A stretch of DNA of 41,612 nucleotides from Akkermansia sp. (GTDB lineage Bacteria; Verrucomicrobiota; Verrucomicrobiia; Verrucomicrobiales; Akkermansiaceae). A program made the translations under genes and the position numbers. The DNA lies in contig JAFQGD010000017.1 of the NCBI GenBank assembly GCA_017398355.1, positions 1 through 41,612 on the forward strand. Reading direction: 5' to 3'. The notes below the pieces were generated by a model, which was given only the letters and a program-made list of their open reading frames with translations, was not told the origin of the DNA and made no database searches. Shown here one piece after another: positions 15,765 to 24,333 of this stretch. Every line of letters begins with the position of its first letter. The stretch's first letter is position 1.

Positions 15765-18443
15765 GTGAACACGAAACGAACGATAGCATTAGCGGGTAAT
15801 CCGAACAGTGGCAAGACCTCCTTGTTCAATGAATTGACCGGAGCTAATCAATATGTGGGGAACTGGCCCGGCGTGACAGTGGAGCGCAAGGGCGGGCGAT
15901 TGAAAGAGCATGAGGAAATAGAAGTACTGGATCTGCCCGGTATCTATTCCCTTTCGCCGTATTCACCGGAAGAAATGGTGACCCGGCACTACCTACTGGA
16001 GAAGCAGCCGGACATGGTTATCAACGTGGTAGATGCCACCAATTTAGAACGCAACCTGTACCTGACTAGCCAACTGGCAGAGATTGGCATACCGATGGTG
16101 GTGGCGCTCAACATGATCGACTTGGCAGAGCAGCGAGGAGATAAGATTGATACGGAGGTGCTGAGCAAAGCATTGGGATGCCCCGTCATCAAAATCAGCG
16201 CCCTACACCAAACGGGTACGGATGCCCTCGTTGAGCAGATTCTCAGTGACAAGGAAATTTTCCCTCATCCTCTGGCATTCAGCCCTGCGGTAGAAAGCGC
16301 AATCTGCGCGCTGAAAGAAAAGCAGCAATGCAGCCGTTGGGAGGCCATCAAACTGCTGGAGGATGATGCAGAAATCATCGCCGGCAAAAGCCCACAAGAA
16401 AAACACGAGATTGCGGAGGTGCGCCTGAACTTGGAAAAGGAGATGGATGACGATATAGCCTCCATTATTGCCGCCGGGCGCTACGATGCTATCACGGCCA
16501 TTATCCCGCAAGCGGTGACTAAGGGTAAAGAAGGCAATAGTTTCTCCAACAAGCTTGATGCTATCCTGACCCACCGAGTGGCAGGCTTGGCCATCTTTGT
16601 GGCGGTGATGTGGGCTATCTATCACATTTCTATCTCTACCATCGGCGATTGGGGTACGGCTTGGGCCAATGATGTACTCTTCGGCGAGGTGGTGCCCGCT
16701 TGGTTGGGTGGCTTTATCGGCAATACGCCGGCAGATATGAACAGCATGGTGATGCTTAGCACAGTGCTCGCCCTCTGCTTCATCTTCCCCATCACCCTGC
16801 GCCGCTTGCACGATTTAGGGCTCAACGGACTCTGGGTTTATCTCATCATCGCCCCCTTTGTGTTAGAGTACATGTGCCCGCACCTGCCCGGCATGGCACA
16901 CACAGTACTCATGGTTGTGCTGTTGGGGGTTAACGTGTTGCTGCAGCTTGCCTGCATTTGCCTGCCCGGGCACAAGAGCACCAACAAGTATGGCAGCCAG
17001 CCTACACGCTTCAGCTTCAATCCGTTCAAGCTTGATGGAAGAACAAACCGAGCAAGCTACATTGCTTGGTATATCATTCTGAGTCTCCTTTGCGTAGGCA
17101 TAGGCGCTCTGGGGACCGTGACACTGGATTGCAGCCATACACTCTCTGCCCTTATCTCCAACGGTATTGTAGCCGGTGTTGGTGCAGTGCTCGGTTTCGT
17201 GCCGCAAATGGCCGTTCTTTTCTTGCTGCTGGCACTGCTGGAAGACTGTGGCTATATGGCCCGCGTGGCATTCATGATGGACCGAATTTTCCGCACGATA
17301 GGACTCTCCGGCAAGTCATTTATCCCTCTGCTGGTAGCGATGGGCTGCGGAGTACCGGCGGTGATGGCCACCCGCACGATTGAAAACGAGAAAGATCGCC
17401 GAATGAGCGTGATTCTCACCACCTTCATCCCCTGCGGTGCCAAGCTACCCATCATCGCGCTCTTTGCCGCCTTGGTGGGGGAAGATGCCAACATTGCCAC
17501 CATCGCCTACTTTGCCGGCATTGGCTCCGTGATTGTAGGTGGCTACATCCTTCGCAAGACACATATGTTTGCCGGCAGCTACACGCCCTTTGTCATGGAA
17601 TTGCCGGCATACCACACCCCGCGCGCAGCCAATATCAACATGCGCGCCATGGAGCGCTGCAAGGCTTTTGTGCGCAAAGCCGGTACGGTTATTTTCTTGG
17701 CGTGCGCCTTCATTTGGTTCTCCAGCAACTATAACTGGAAGATGGAATACCTGAATACCGATGAAGATGCCTCCGCTATTGATAAAAGCATGCTGGCCTC
17801 TATCGGCAACAGCTTTGCCCCCCTCTTCACCCCCCTTGGCTGGGGAGATTGGAAACCCGCCGTCGCGACCGTGACCGGTCTTGTGGCCAAGGAAAACGTG
17901 GTAGGCACATTTGGTGTGCTCTATGCCCCTGCTGCCGGTACTGAAGAAGAAGAAGCTCCTGAAGAAGCGGCAGAAGAGATGTCCACTGCGAACCTATTGC
18001 CTATGCTCAGCGCCTGCTCCGATGCCACCGTGGGCATCTGGGACGCTATGAGCTCTACCGGGAGCGAATATGCCATGCCCGAAGGCAGCGGAGATGAGGA
18101 AGAAGAAGAAGAGGAAGGAGAGGAAGCCGGCGTCGCGGTCAATATCAAAGAGGCCGGTGCATTCACCACCATCAGCGCGCTTTCCTTTATGCTGTTTAAC
18201 CTTCTCTGCGCCCCCTGCTTTGCAGCTTGCGGAGCTATCCGCAATGAAATGCACAGTGCCCGCTGGACCTGGTTCGCCATTGGTTATATGTGCCTGTGGG
18301 CCTATATGGTATCCTTCCTCACCTACCAATTTGGCATGTGGATGACAACCGGCAGCTTTGCCTCCGGACAGGTGATTGCCTGCCTCGTAGCGGCTGCGCT
18401 GCTCTATATGATTGCGCGCCGTGGTCACTCACAAGCCAACTAA
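15765..18443 (+). CDS. feoB: Ferrous iron transporter FeoB with an inserted, permuted DUF805-like membrane domain
   Basis: 892 residues (common FeoB: about 700-770). FeoB is the inner-membrane Fe(II) transporter with a GTPase domain. G motifs: GNPNSGKTS (about 10-18), GVTVERKGG, DLPGIYSLSPYSPEE, NMIDLAEQ, SAL. The membrane part shows the Gate motifs, including LGFVPQMAVLFLLLALLEDCGYMARVAF, GCGVPAVMATRT, PCGAKLPI and TGLVAKENVVGTFG. Between the first membrane segment and LISNGIVAG (about residues 325-460) lies extra sequence not found in ordinary FeoB: LRRLHDLGLNGLW (346 on), two hydrophobic segments, NKYGSQP (407 on), then FKLDGRTNRASY (about 422 on) and another hydrophobic segment. These are the hallmark motifs of DUF805 proteins, but with the C-terminal half before the N-terminal half. 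A second odd stretch (about 725-795) is very acidic (EEEEAPEE, EEEEEEEGEE). The start is GTG after GGAAAG. Confidence 0.95.
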   Translation: MNTKRTIALAGNPNSGKTSLFNELTGANQYVGNWPGVTVERKGGRLKEHEEIEVLDLPGIYSLSPYSPEEMVTRHYLLEKQPDMVINVVDATNLERNLYLTSQLAEIGIPMVVALNMIDLAEQRGDKIDTEVLSKALGCPVIKISALHQTGTDALVEQILSDKEIFPHPLAFSPAVESAICALKEKQQCSRWEAIKLLEDDAEIIAGKSPQEKHEIAEVRLNLEKEMDDDIASIIAAGRYDAITAIIPQAVTKGKEGNSFSNKLDAILTHRVAGLAIFVAVMWAIYHISISTIGDWGTAWANDVLFGEVVPAWLGGFIGNTPADMNSMVMLSTVLALCFIFPITLRRLHDLGLNGLWVYLIIAPFVLEYMCPHLPGMAHTVLMVVLLGVNVLLQLACICLPGHKSTNKYGSQPTRFSFNPFKLDGRTNRASYIAWYIILSLLCVGIGALGTVTLDCSHTLSALISNGIVAGVGAVLGFVPQMAVLFLLLALLEDCGYMARVAFMMDRIFRTIGLSGKSFIPLLVAMGCGVPAVMATRTIENEKDRRMSVILTTFIPCGAKLPIIALFAALVGEDANIATIAYFAGIGSVIVGGYILRKTHMFAGSYTPFVMELPAYHTPRAANINMRAMERCKAFVRKAGTVIFLACAFIWFSSNYNWKMEYLNTDEDASAIDKSMLASIGNSFAPLFTPLGWGDWKPAVATVTGLVAKENVVGTFGVLYAPAAGTEEEEAPEEAAEEMSTANLLPMLSACSDATVGIWDAMSSTGSEYAMPEGSGDEEEEEEEGEEAGVAVNIKEAGAFTTISALSFMLFNLLCAPCFAACGAIRNEMHSARWTWFAIGYMCLWAYMVSFLTYQFGMWMTTGSFASGQVIACLVAAALLYMIARRGHSQAN

Positions 18444-18459
18444 ACACACCCAACCTCCA

Positions 18460-18468
18460 CCCCCCCCC
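18460..18468 (+). repeat. C9 homopolymer tract before the small feo gene
   Basis: Nine consecutive C at 18460-18468, ending 9 bases before the ATG at 18478, where a ribosome site would normally be. A similar C9 tract lies at 18637-18645, before the porin gene. Confidence 0.8.
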
Positions 18469-18477
18469 AACCATCCT

Positions 18478-18630
18478 ATGAATGATCTTATCATCATCCT
18501 GATTCTCATCCTGGCAGCGGCAGCCGCGCTCTACTCCTGCATCCGTAGGCGCAGCAAAGGCGGTTGCCCCTGCGGGGGAGACTGCGGGTGCGATTGTGAC
18601 TCGTGCCACAAAAAGCAGGAAAAAGAGTAA
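18478..18630 (+). CDS. FeoB-associated Cys-rich small membrane protein
   Basis: 50 residues: an N-terminal membrane helix (DLIIILILILAAAAALY, about 3-19), then RRR (positive-inside) and a cytoplasmic Cys-rich tail with seven Cys at 21, 30, 32, 36, 38, 40 and 43 (CPCGGDCGCDCDSC). This layout and position directly after feoB fit the FeoB-associated Cys-rich membrane protein family, thought to help Fe(II) transport, perhaps by metal binding like FeoC-type partners. It starts 34 bp after feoB; the ATG at 18478 is chosen because it opens the membrane helix. No Shine-Dalgarno is visible; the spacer is C-rich. Confidence 0.85.
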   Translation: MNDLIIILILILAAAAALYSCIRRRSKGGCPCGGDCGCDCDSCHKKQEKE

Positions 18631-18636
18631 AACCCA

Positions 18637-18645
18637 CCCCCCCCC
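18637..18645 (+). repeat. C9 homopolymer tract before the porin gene
   Basis: Nine consecutive C at 18637-18645, between the small Cys-rich gene and the porin. It could vary in length by slippage, changing spacing but not any frame. Confidence 0.8.
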
Positions 18646-18679
18646 TCTATCCTTAGGGAGCTACTACCAATACACCATC

Positions 18680-19873
18680 ATGATAAAAAAGAACATAATC
18701 GCATTGGCACTGGTAGGCCTTATCGGCGCACCGGTATTCGCGGAAGAAGCATCAAAGCCTCAGGCAGGAGAGATTCTCCAGAGCATCAATATGTTCATAC
18801 CTGAAGAGGGCGACCCTTCCTATAAAATAAAAGCAGATGAGCGCTTCGGCACCCAATGGGCTGTCGATATGGCCTATGGCTACTGGCACAGCCACAACGC
18901 CTTGGACTCTATGCACAGCAACGCCAACCTCGCGCTGATTCATGCCCAGCTCAACCAGAGACTCATCAAAGATGATGTCAACGGCGGCACTTGGCTGCGC
19001 GTTGAATTCTCCGGCTCCTGGGGCTTAGACCACGAATCCGCCCGAACCGATATGATGCTGACTGATGCCTTCGGTAGCGCCACCTACCCCCATGCCGACA
19101 TCTATGGCGGGCACGATGGTGTCATCCCTGAGCTGGCGCTCATGCAATACTTGGCAGGCAAGCGAGTTTGTATCATTGCCGGTATGGTCAACCTGACCAA
19201 CTATTTCGATGCCGTGGGCATTGCCAATGATTCTTTCTCAAGCTTCACAAACGACGGATTCATCAACTCCTCCGTACTGGGGCTGCCAGATGCTAACTTG
19301 GGCGCCGTGGTGCAGGCGGAAATTGACAGCAAGAGCTACGCCATGTTCGCCTTCTCCCGCGAGGCCACCGGCTATGGCGACAACCCCTTCTCCGAGGGCA
19401 ACGGCAGCTTCCTGCTCGTGGGTGAATACGGCCGCATGTTTGCAGATGGCAATGCTACCTTCCGCATCAATCCCTTCTACCGCCACGTAGACAAGCTGGA
19501 CGGCACGGGTGATGACAACGCCGGTCTTGCTGCCAGCATTGAATACACAGTCAATGACAGACTGACGGTATATAGCCGCAGCGGCTTTGGTTTCAAGCAG
19601 GATTTGGGCAATGCCTTTGACTTCTCCTGCGGTGCCAATGTGAAGCTCGTTCCCTCCCGAGAGGATGATTTCTTCGGTATAGCGATGGGGGTCTTCAAAG
19701 GCTGCGCTCCGGCAGCAAACAATCGTGAATATGTGGCAGAAGCCATGTACAGCTTCCAAATCAACGATTATTTCAAAATCGTGCCTCACATCCAGTACAT
19801 TGCCAACCCTGCATATGATGCAGAGAACAGCGATGCCGTACTCATGGGTGTGCAAGGTGTCTTCTCCTTCTAA
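18680..19873 (+). CDS. OprB-like outer-membrane porin
   Basis: 397 residues from ATG 18680, which opens a classical signal peptide (MIKKNIIALALVGLIGAPVFA, cleaved near residue 21). The mature part has alternating beta-strand pattern and features of the OprB carbohydrate-porin family: WLRVEFSGSWGLD, LMQYLAGKRVCIIAGMVNLTNYFD, SFSSFTNDGFINS, FRINPFYRHVD, LTVYSRSGFGF and the C-terminal PHIQYIANPAYD plus VLMGVQGVFSF ending in Phe, as needed for BamA-dependent assembly. OprB porins pass sugars and other small solutes. Placement as the last gene of the feo operon, with a terminator right after it, suggests that here it may admit Fe(II) or a ligand through the outer membrane; that is inference. AGGGAG lies about 20 bases before the start, too far for a normal ribosome site. 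Confidence 0.8.
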   Translation: MIKKNIIALALVGLIGAPVFAEEASKPQAGEILQSINMFIPEEGDPSYKIKADERFGTQWAVDMAYGYWHSHNALDSMHSNANLALIHAQLNQRLIKDDVNGGTWLRVEFSGSWGLDHESARTDMMLTDAFGSATYPHADIYGGHDGVIPELALMQYLAGKRVCIIAGMVNLTNYFDAVGIANDSFSSFTNDGFINSSVLGLPDANLGAVVQAEIDSKSYAMFAFSREATGYGDNPFSEGNGSFLLVGEYGRMFADGNATFRINPFYRHVDKLDGTGDDNAGLAASIEYTVNDRLTVYSRSGFGFKQDLGNAFDFSCGANVKLVPSREDDFFGIAMGVFKGCAPAANNREYVAEAMYSFQINDYFKIVPHIQYIANPAYDAENSDAVLMGVQGVFSF

Positions 19874-19912
19874 TGTCCTTCATGGATATTGTGCTGTAAC
19901 GTGTATGTAACG

Positions 19913-19945
19913 GAAGCGGCAGGTTTACACCTGCCGCTTCTTTTT
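19913..19945 (+). terminator. Rho-independent terminator of the feo operon
   Basis: Perfect 12-bp stem gaagcggcaggt (19913-19924) / acctgccgcttc (19929-19940), loop ttac, followed by TTTTT (19941-19945). It lies 40 bp after the porin stop and separates it from the convergent gene ending at 19967. Confidence 0.92.
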
Positions 19946-19966
19946 GTATATTTTACTCACAAAGGC

Positions 19967-21358
19967 TCATTCAACAGGGGGCACTTCATCATGAAGTTCC
20001 ACAAACTTAGCCTCTGCCCCCAAACCGCCCATTTCATCCAGCAACTCACGGATGCGGGTATTGAGGCGGTTATAATCTATTGGCCCTTTCTCTTCCTCTG
20101 CAGAGCCGGGGAAAATAATGTAGGATACTCCCAAATCCGATACAGCGCGGGCATACACGCTGGATTTAGGATTGACCTCTTTGCACAAGCGAAGAGAGGC
20201 TTCACCCGTCTTAAAGCGTGGCCCGAAATCACCTACAATGGCAGGAAAAACACGATTCTCCACAATAACAGCCGCATAATCCCCGGGGTTGGGGCGGTAG
20301 CCGTGGTCTTTCCCGGATTTAACGGTAAGCGGCACCACAATGAAAGGGTCATACTGCGCCAAGAGGAAACTATAGCGTTTCAAATCCGCAATCACTAATT
20401 GCGCGTGTTCAATGGCATCCTTGTTATTCTTGGGATTTTTGCGAAGGCGAGCCAAGCGATCCTGCCACCCCGGCAACAGGGGGTTAACCCTGTCCGTACG
20501 CTTTTTCCAACGGTAGGAAGTGGAGGGCTGGTAGTGATCACTCTTGCGTATGGATTCCGGCATATTGGGGAGGCGATCTCCATCCGAGCCATCGGATACG
20601 ACATCCATATCTGCCTGAATCCACAACACCTTGCGTCCGGATTGCGGGGCTTCTATTTCTAAGATTGTGTCCGTATCATAAAAGTTGTGCCTATCCAGCA
20701 AATTATTAATGGTGGCGGCATTTTTGCGGATACGGTTTTGTTTGTGAAGGTACAGCGCATGATACCACTGGGATACATGAGCCTTTTCCATAATGGACGG
20801 GAACTGTGCCAACACTTTGGGAAGCTGAGGATTGGCATGCAGCAATTCATCACCCGTAGCGGCATGAGGTATGAACATATCCATGCTGATGTTCACCTGA
20901 TACGCTTCGCGCTTTCCTCTGTCTTGCGCGGCTGTAGTACCGGGATTGAAGTGAATATGGCTCTTAAGATTGACCCCTGGGGTGATAGTGTTGAGATGCT
21001 CAAACCTGCCGGGTTCTACACGCTCCGGTAAGGCCGGCGGAAATGGGGGCAGCTCTATCGTAGGCATAGCAAAACTGCTTTCCGGTTTCCACGGGGTAAG
21101 GGGCAATTCCTCCATAGGTGGCGGAGCCGGAGCCTCCGGTTGAGGCGGAGCTGCCGGGGTGGGCTGTGGCGTGGGCTCTGCTTTCACCAATACTTTTTTG
21201 ATAACCACGCGAGCCGGACCCCGCAGCTCGCGCACCAAACGCGCCGGATAGGGTGTATACAGGGATGCTACGCCCGCCCCTAGTATCACTAAAAAGCCAA
21301 GTTTGAACCAAGTGAAAAATCGGAATCTGCGAGATGGTTTTGAAGAAGATTTGCTCAT
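19967..21358 (-). CDS. Membrane-anchored GH75 chitosanase-like protein
   Basis: 463 residues. A basic N-terminus (SKPSRRFRFF) and one hydrophobic segment (about 18-36) form a signal anchor; residues of about 60-120 are Pro-rich. The C-terminal 250 residues match the fungal-type chitosanase family GH75: VLWIQADMDVVSDGSDGDR, DPFIVVPLTVKSG, GDYAAVIVENRVFPAIVGD and GPRFKTGEASLRL. In GH75 the catalytic pair is an Asp and a Glu nine residues apart; here D377 and E386 (GDFGPRFKTGE) have that spacing. Activity would be hydrolysis of chitosan-like glucosamine polymers outside the cytoplasmic membrane; the substrate in this bacterium is unknown. The start overlaps the SDR stop by ATGA. It is the last gene of a three-gene coupled set. 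Confidence 0.7.
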   Translation of the reverse strand: MSKSSSKPSRRFRFFTWFKLGFLVILGAGVASLYTPYPARLVRELRGPARVVIKKVLVKAEPTPQPTPAAPPQPEAPAPPPMEELPLTPWKPESSFAMPTIELPPFPPALPERVEPGRFEHLNTITPGVNLKSHIHFNPGTTAAQDRGKREAYQVNISMDMFIPHAATGDELLHANPQLPKVLAQFPSIMEKAHVSQWYHALYLHKQNRIRKNAATINNLLDRHNFYDTDTILEIEAPQSGRKVLWIQADMDVVSDGSDGDRLPNMPESIRKSDHYQPSTSYRWKKRTDRVNPLLPGWQDRLARLRKNPKNNKDAIEHAQLVIADLKRYSFLLAQYDPFIVVPLTVKSGKDHGYRPNPGDYAAVIVENRVFPAIVGDFGPRFKTGEASLRLCKEVNPKSSVYARAVSDLGVSYIIFPGSAEEEKGPIDYNRLNTRIRELLDEMGGLGAEAKFVELHDEVPPVE

Positions 21359-22173
21359 GACTCAGACGGGGTGGTAGTGACCTTGCGAGGCCGCATGCCC
21401 ATAATGAAACGTAAAACTGGGAGCGGTGTATTGCGCACCAACAGCCCGGCTAAACGAATTTTAAGGGAGGGATAAAACCGAGCTTTCCCTCTCTCCAGCG
21501 CACGCAAACTGCCTTGCACGACAGTCGGTATCGCCGTATAAAACCACTTTTTGAACGGTGCCGAACCGTCTGAGCAGCCGTTGCGCCGCGCCACTTCCCC
21601 GAACCCGGTATGAACCGGCCCCGGACACACGGCTATGACCGGCACTCTGCTTGCAGCTAATTCCAAACGCAAAGCTTCTGAAAAAGACGCCACAAACGCC
21701 TTACTCGCGGCGTAGATGGCAAAATCCGGTATAGGTAAATCCGCAGCCAACGAAGCAATGTTGATAATCCCGCCGCCTTGGGCTTTCATGAGGGGGATAA
21801 ATGCATGGCAAAGCTCTACAAGTGCTTGCATATTGACCTGCATCATTGAATGATTGCGAGCAAAGGAGGCCGATGCAAACTCTCCATAATCTCCCAAGCC
21901 GGCATTGTTAACCAACAGCGTTTTTCCGCTGACGGGAAGAGCTTTCAAGCTTGATACAAGTGCCTGACGAGCTTCAGCAGATGCCAAATCGCACGGCTGC
22001 ACCAACACCTCGACCCCCGGATGCGCCGCTTGCAATTCCTGCGCCAATTCCTGTAATTTATCGCCACGCCTCGCCACCAATATCAATCGCCCACATTCAG
22101 GGGCAAGTGCGCGGGCGTACGCTGCACCGAAACCGGATGAGGCACCGGTAATGATTGCTTGCTGATACTTCAT
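21355..22173 (-). CDS. Short-chain dehydrogenase/reductase (SDR family)
   Basis: 272 residues with all classical SDR marks: cofactor loop TGASSGFG (9-16), VNNAG (88-92), catalytic Ser141 in INIASLAA and YAASK with Tyr154 and Lys158, then CPGPVHTGF. The family oxidises or reduces alcohols and ketones with NAD(P)(H). ARR at 34-36, after the second strand, suggests NADP preference. The C-terminal Lys/Arg-rich part (KWFYTAIPTVVQGSLRALERGKARFYPSL) is like the DltE/YqjQ-type SDRs annotated as short-chain oxidoreductases of lipid or unknown substrates. It is joined by 4-bp ATGA overlaps to the gene before and the gene after, so all three should be translated from one mRNA. Confidence 0.88.
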   Translation of the reverse strand: MKYQQAIITGASSGFGAAYARALAPECGRLILVARRGDKLQELAQELQAAHPGVEVLVQPCDLASAEARQALVSSLKALPVSGKTLLVNNAGLGDYGEFASASFARNHSMMQVNMQALVELCHAFIPLMKAQGGGIINIASLAADLPIPDFAIYAASKAFVASFSEALRLELAASRVPVIAVCPGPVHTGFGEVARRNGCSDGSAPFKKWFYTAIPTVVQGSLRALERGKARFYPSLKIRLAGLLVRNTPLPVLRFIMGMRPRKVTTTPSES

Positions 22174-23303
22174 GTCTGGTATATGTCCGTCGGGGTCGTC
22201 ATGGCAGGCGTTGTCGCGGCGGGAGGAGCTGCTTCTGTGGCAGGAGCCGGTTGGGGCTCAGCGGGCGCAGCCTCTCTACGGCGGCTACGCTTCGTTTTCT
22301 TCTGAGGTACAGCAGGAGTGGCCGTAGCATCCGCATCCGGCACAGCGCCGGAGCTTGCAGCAGAAGGCACGGCGGTTGCGGTGGTAGGTGCCGTACCGGT
22401 AGAGTCCGGAGCAACGGTTGGCTGCATGGGCGCAGGCGCCGGGGGCTCTTCCTTCTCCGTAGGTGCCACCGTCTGTTGCGCAGCAGCAGCCTGTGCGCGG
22501 GCACTCATTGTATCAGCATGCAACGTAATGTCAAACCATTGGTCCACGGTGTATGTCACACCACCCACTTTCACATCATACTCCAACAAATCATACCAGC
22601 GCTCTCCCTCATAAACAAGACTCTGTCTATCAGGCGTCTGCCGTATCACTTGTTTCATGATTTCGTACTCTTGGGCGATGACAGACATTTTCTTATCCAA
22701 CATTACCCAAGCCGTTTCGCGGGTAAAACCGGGTCCTCCCTGCACATCCTTATTTCTGCTCAAATACAAGGCCTGCGCATTTGCCACAGAAGCAGCCAGT
22801 TGCATTACCTGATCTTCCGGCAGAAGCGGGCGTTCCTTTTCCGGCTCCGTTTCATGGTCTTTTACCTCTTCCCCCATAGCTGTGCGCAAATCCAAGCAAT
22901 CATAATGATCTGCCCAAGAGAGACGCCTGCACTGCACGCGAAATCGCTTACTGAGGAATTTGTAGTGGCGGAACTCATTAGGAGCAATTCGGCGCAAATC
23001 CGCATCCCGCAAGCCGGCAATGGCCGTTGTGTACTCTTGGTGGCAAGCCTCGTAATCGATGAATATATTACCCACATCGAAGGCATGCAGCTCCGCCGTT
23101 GGTTTATCCTTAATGGATGCCAGCATGGGGACGGCTCTTTCCAACGAGGCTGTAATCTTTTGCAAAGCGGCTATAACCTGTTGTTCATTACTCACAGCCT
23201 GCTCGGCAGTGGTGGTGGCTTGAACGGGCGCGGCCGACTCGGTGGCAGCTCCCGCCATCAGCGAGCTTCCTACAATTAAGGATACTATAACCTGCAACTT
23301 CAT
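22170..23303 (-). CDS. Secreted protein of unknown function, Pro/Ala/Thr-rich C-terminus
   Basis: 377 residues; I do not recognise the family. Residues 1-20 (MKLQVIVSLIVGSSLMAGAA) form a signal peptide. Residues of about 35-260 look mostly helical, with the clusters DYEACHQEYTTAIAGLRDADLRR, FRHYKFLSKRFRVQCRRLSW and ERWYDLLEYDVKVGG; it contains only three Cys. From about residue 275 the chain is low-complexity Ala/Pro/Thr interrupted by a basic block (KKTKRSRRRE near 335), a plausible flexible linker that might bind peptidoglycan or another anionic polymer. It is the first gene of a coupled set with the SDR and GH75 genes. Its leader (23304-23394) contains a small inverted repeat, atggtc (23315-23320) / gaccat (23329-23334). 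Confidence 0.7.
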   Translation of the reverse strand: MKLQVIVSLIVGSSLMAGAATESAAPVQATTTAEQAVSNEQQVIAALQKITASLERAVPMLASIKDKPTAELHAFDVGNIFIDYEACHQEYTTAIAGLRDADLRRIAPNEFRHYKFLSKRFRVQCRRLSWADHYDCLDLRTAMGEEVKDHETEPEKERPLLPEDQVMQLAASVANAQALYLSRNKDVQGGPGFTRETAWVMLDKKMSVIAQEYEIMKQVIRQTPDRQSLVYEGERWYDLLEYDVKVGGVTYTVDQWFDITLHADTMSARAQAAAAQQTVAPTEKEEPPAPAPMQPTVAPDSTGTAPTTATAVPSAASSGAVPDADATATPAVPQKKTKRSRRREAAPAEPQPAPATEAAPPAATTPAMTTPTDIYQT

Positions 23304-23394
23304 GACATCCGAACATGGTCGTTATCCAGACCATACTTCTTTGTATCACAGACTCACACGCATTGCAAGCATCCATTGACACAAAAATTCTTTT

Positions 23395-24204
23395 TCAGAG
23401 TATCAACATACCGCCGGGAGCAAAAATAGCAGCACCAGCTGCTGCGGCGAGTCCCATAAGGGGCCAATCTAAGGCATCATTCACCTCCCGCCCCATGCGG
23501 CGTACCCGCCAATGGAGGATATGCAAGCACGCCAGCACCATCACCATAAAACAATAGAACCCCTTGTATCCGGAAGGCGCATTCCAAATACTGATTAGCA
23601 GCCATATGAAAGCCACCATGTAACCATGCACGACGAGTCGAATGCTTTCAGATCTGTTCAAAAAAGCACGGTGCAGGCAAAACAAACAAAATAAGCCGGC
23701 AATACACCACATTTGACTCGAAAAAAACAACAGCCACGGGCTCGCTGCAATAGAATAATACGCCGATGGGGCAAAACAAGCCAACGCAAAAGCCAGGGCC
23801 CGCATCATACAGGCCAAAAGATTGTTACCAAAACACCCCCCCAAAAACAAAGGCAACACCACATAGGGGACATATGCCAAAAGCCCCTGCCCTACATAGA
23901 AAAAAAGCATCCACAAAGCTGCACAAATGGCGCATACGACCAATGGGGCAAGCCAAGATACATGGGTACGATAAAATGAAGCATAGTAAGCTTCCGGGTT
24001 CACCAGTGCACGCCATACGCGGGATACCATCACACACACCCACGCGGCAACGGCAAGCAACAGCATTGCCCCTGAGCCCAGCAAAGAAGAGCGTTGAAAT
24101 GTGGCACACGCCCCTCCCCACAAAAAGGCGGCAAATGCCACATCAATTCCCCAAGCATGGGGCAACAACCACCATGGCAAGTTTCTACTCTTGTTCAAGC
24201 TCAT
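23395..24204 (-). CDS. Polytopic inner-membrane protein of unknown function
   Basis: 269 residues from ATG 24204; not recognised. There are about eight hydrophobic segments (for example VAFAAFLWGGACA, GAMLLLAVAAWVCVMV, LAPLVVCAICAALWMLFFYVG, VVLPLFLGGCFGNNLLACM, FMVMVLACLHILHW). The last loop RRMGREVNDALDW resembles the polar loops of polyprenyl-transferase-type proteins (UbiA fold), but the DxxxD motifs of that family are not evident, so no function is given. The frame extends to an ATG at 24258, but 24204 is preceded by AAGG at good spacing and starts just before the first membrane segment. It lies downstream of the hexose-phosphate mutase on the same strand, behind a probable terminator. 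Confidence 0.7.
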   Translation of the reverse strand: MSLNKSRNLPWWLLPHAWGIDVAFAAFLWGGACATFQRSSLLGSGAMLLLAVAAWVCVMVSRVWRALVNPEAYYASFYRTHVSWLAPLVVCAICAALWMLFFYVGQGLLAYVPYVVLPLFLGGCFGNNLLACMMRALAFALACFAPSAYYSIAASPWLLFFSSQMWCIAGLFCLFCLHRAFLNRSESIRLVVHGYMVAFIWLLISIWNAPSGYKGFYCFMVMVLACLHILHWRVRRMGREVNDALDWPLMGLAAAAGAAIFAPGGMLIL

Positions 24205-24271
24205 CTGCGCCTTACTCTCTCTGTTTTTTGCATCCTTTGCAAGAATTTTCAATGTCATTGAACAAGCAAAA

Positions 24272-24304
24272 TGCGACCCCGCACCATGATAGTGAAGGGT
24301 CGCA
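24272..24304 (-). terminator. Probable terminator after the hexose-phosphate mutase gene
   Basis: tgcgaccc (24272-24279) and gggtcgca (24297-24304) form an 8-bp stem, extended by an inner CAC/GTG pairing. On the minus strand the stem is followed by TTTTGC. It lies 30 bp past the stop at 24334. Confidence 0.65.
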
Positions 24305-24333
24305 CAAAGCTAAACGAGATAAAGACTCAAAAA

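Noticed and set aside
16265..18428. Minus-strand frames of up to 202 codons opposite feoB
   Set aside because: Antisense of a clear FeoB frame, without domains.
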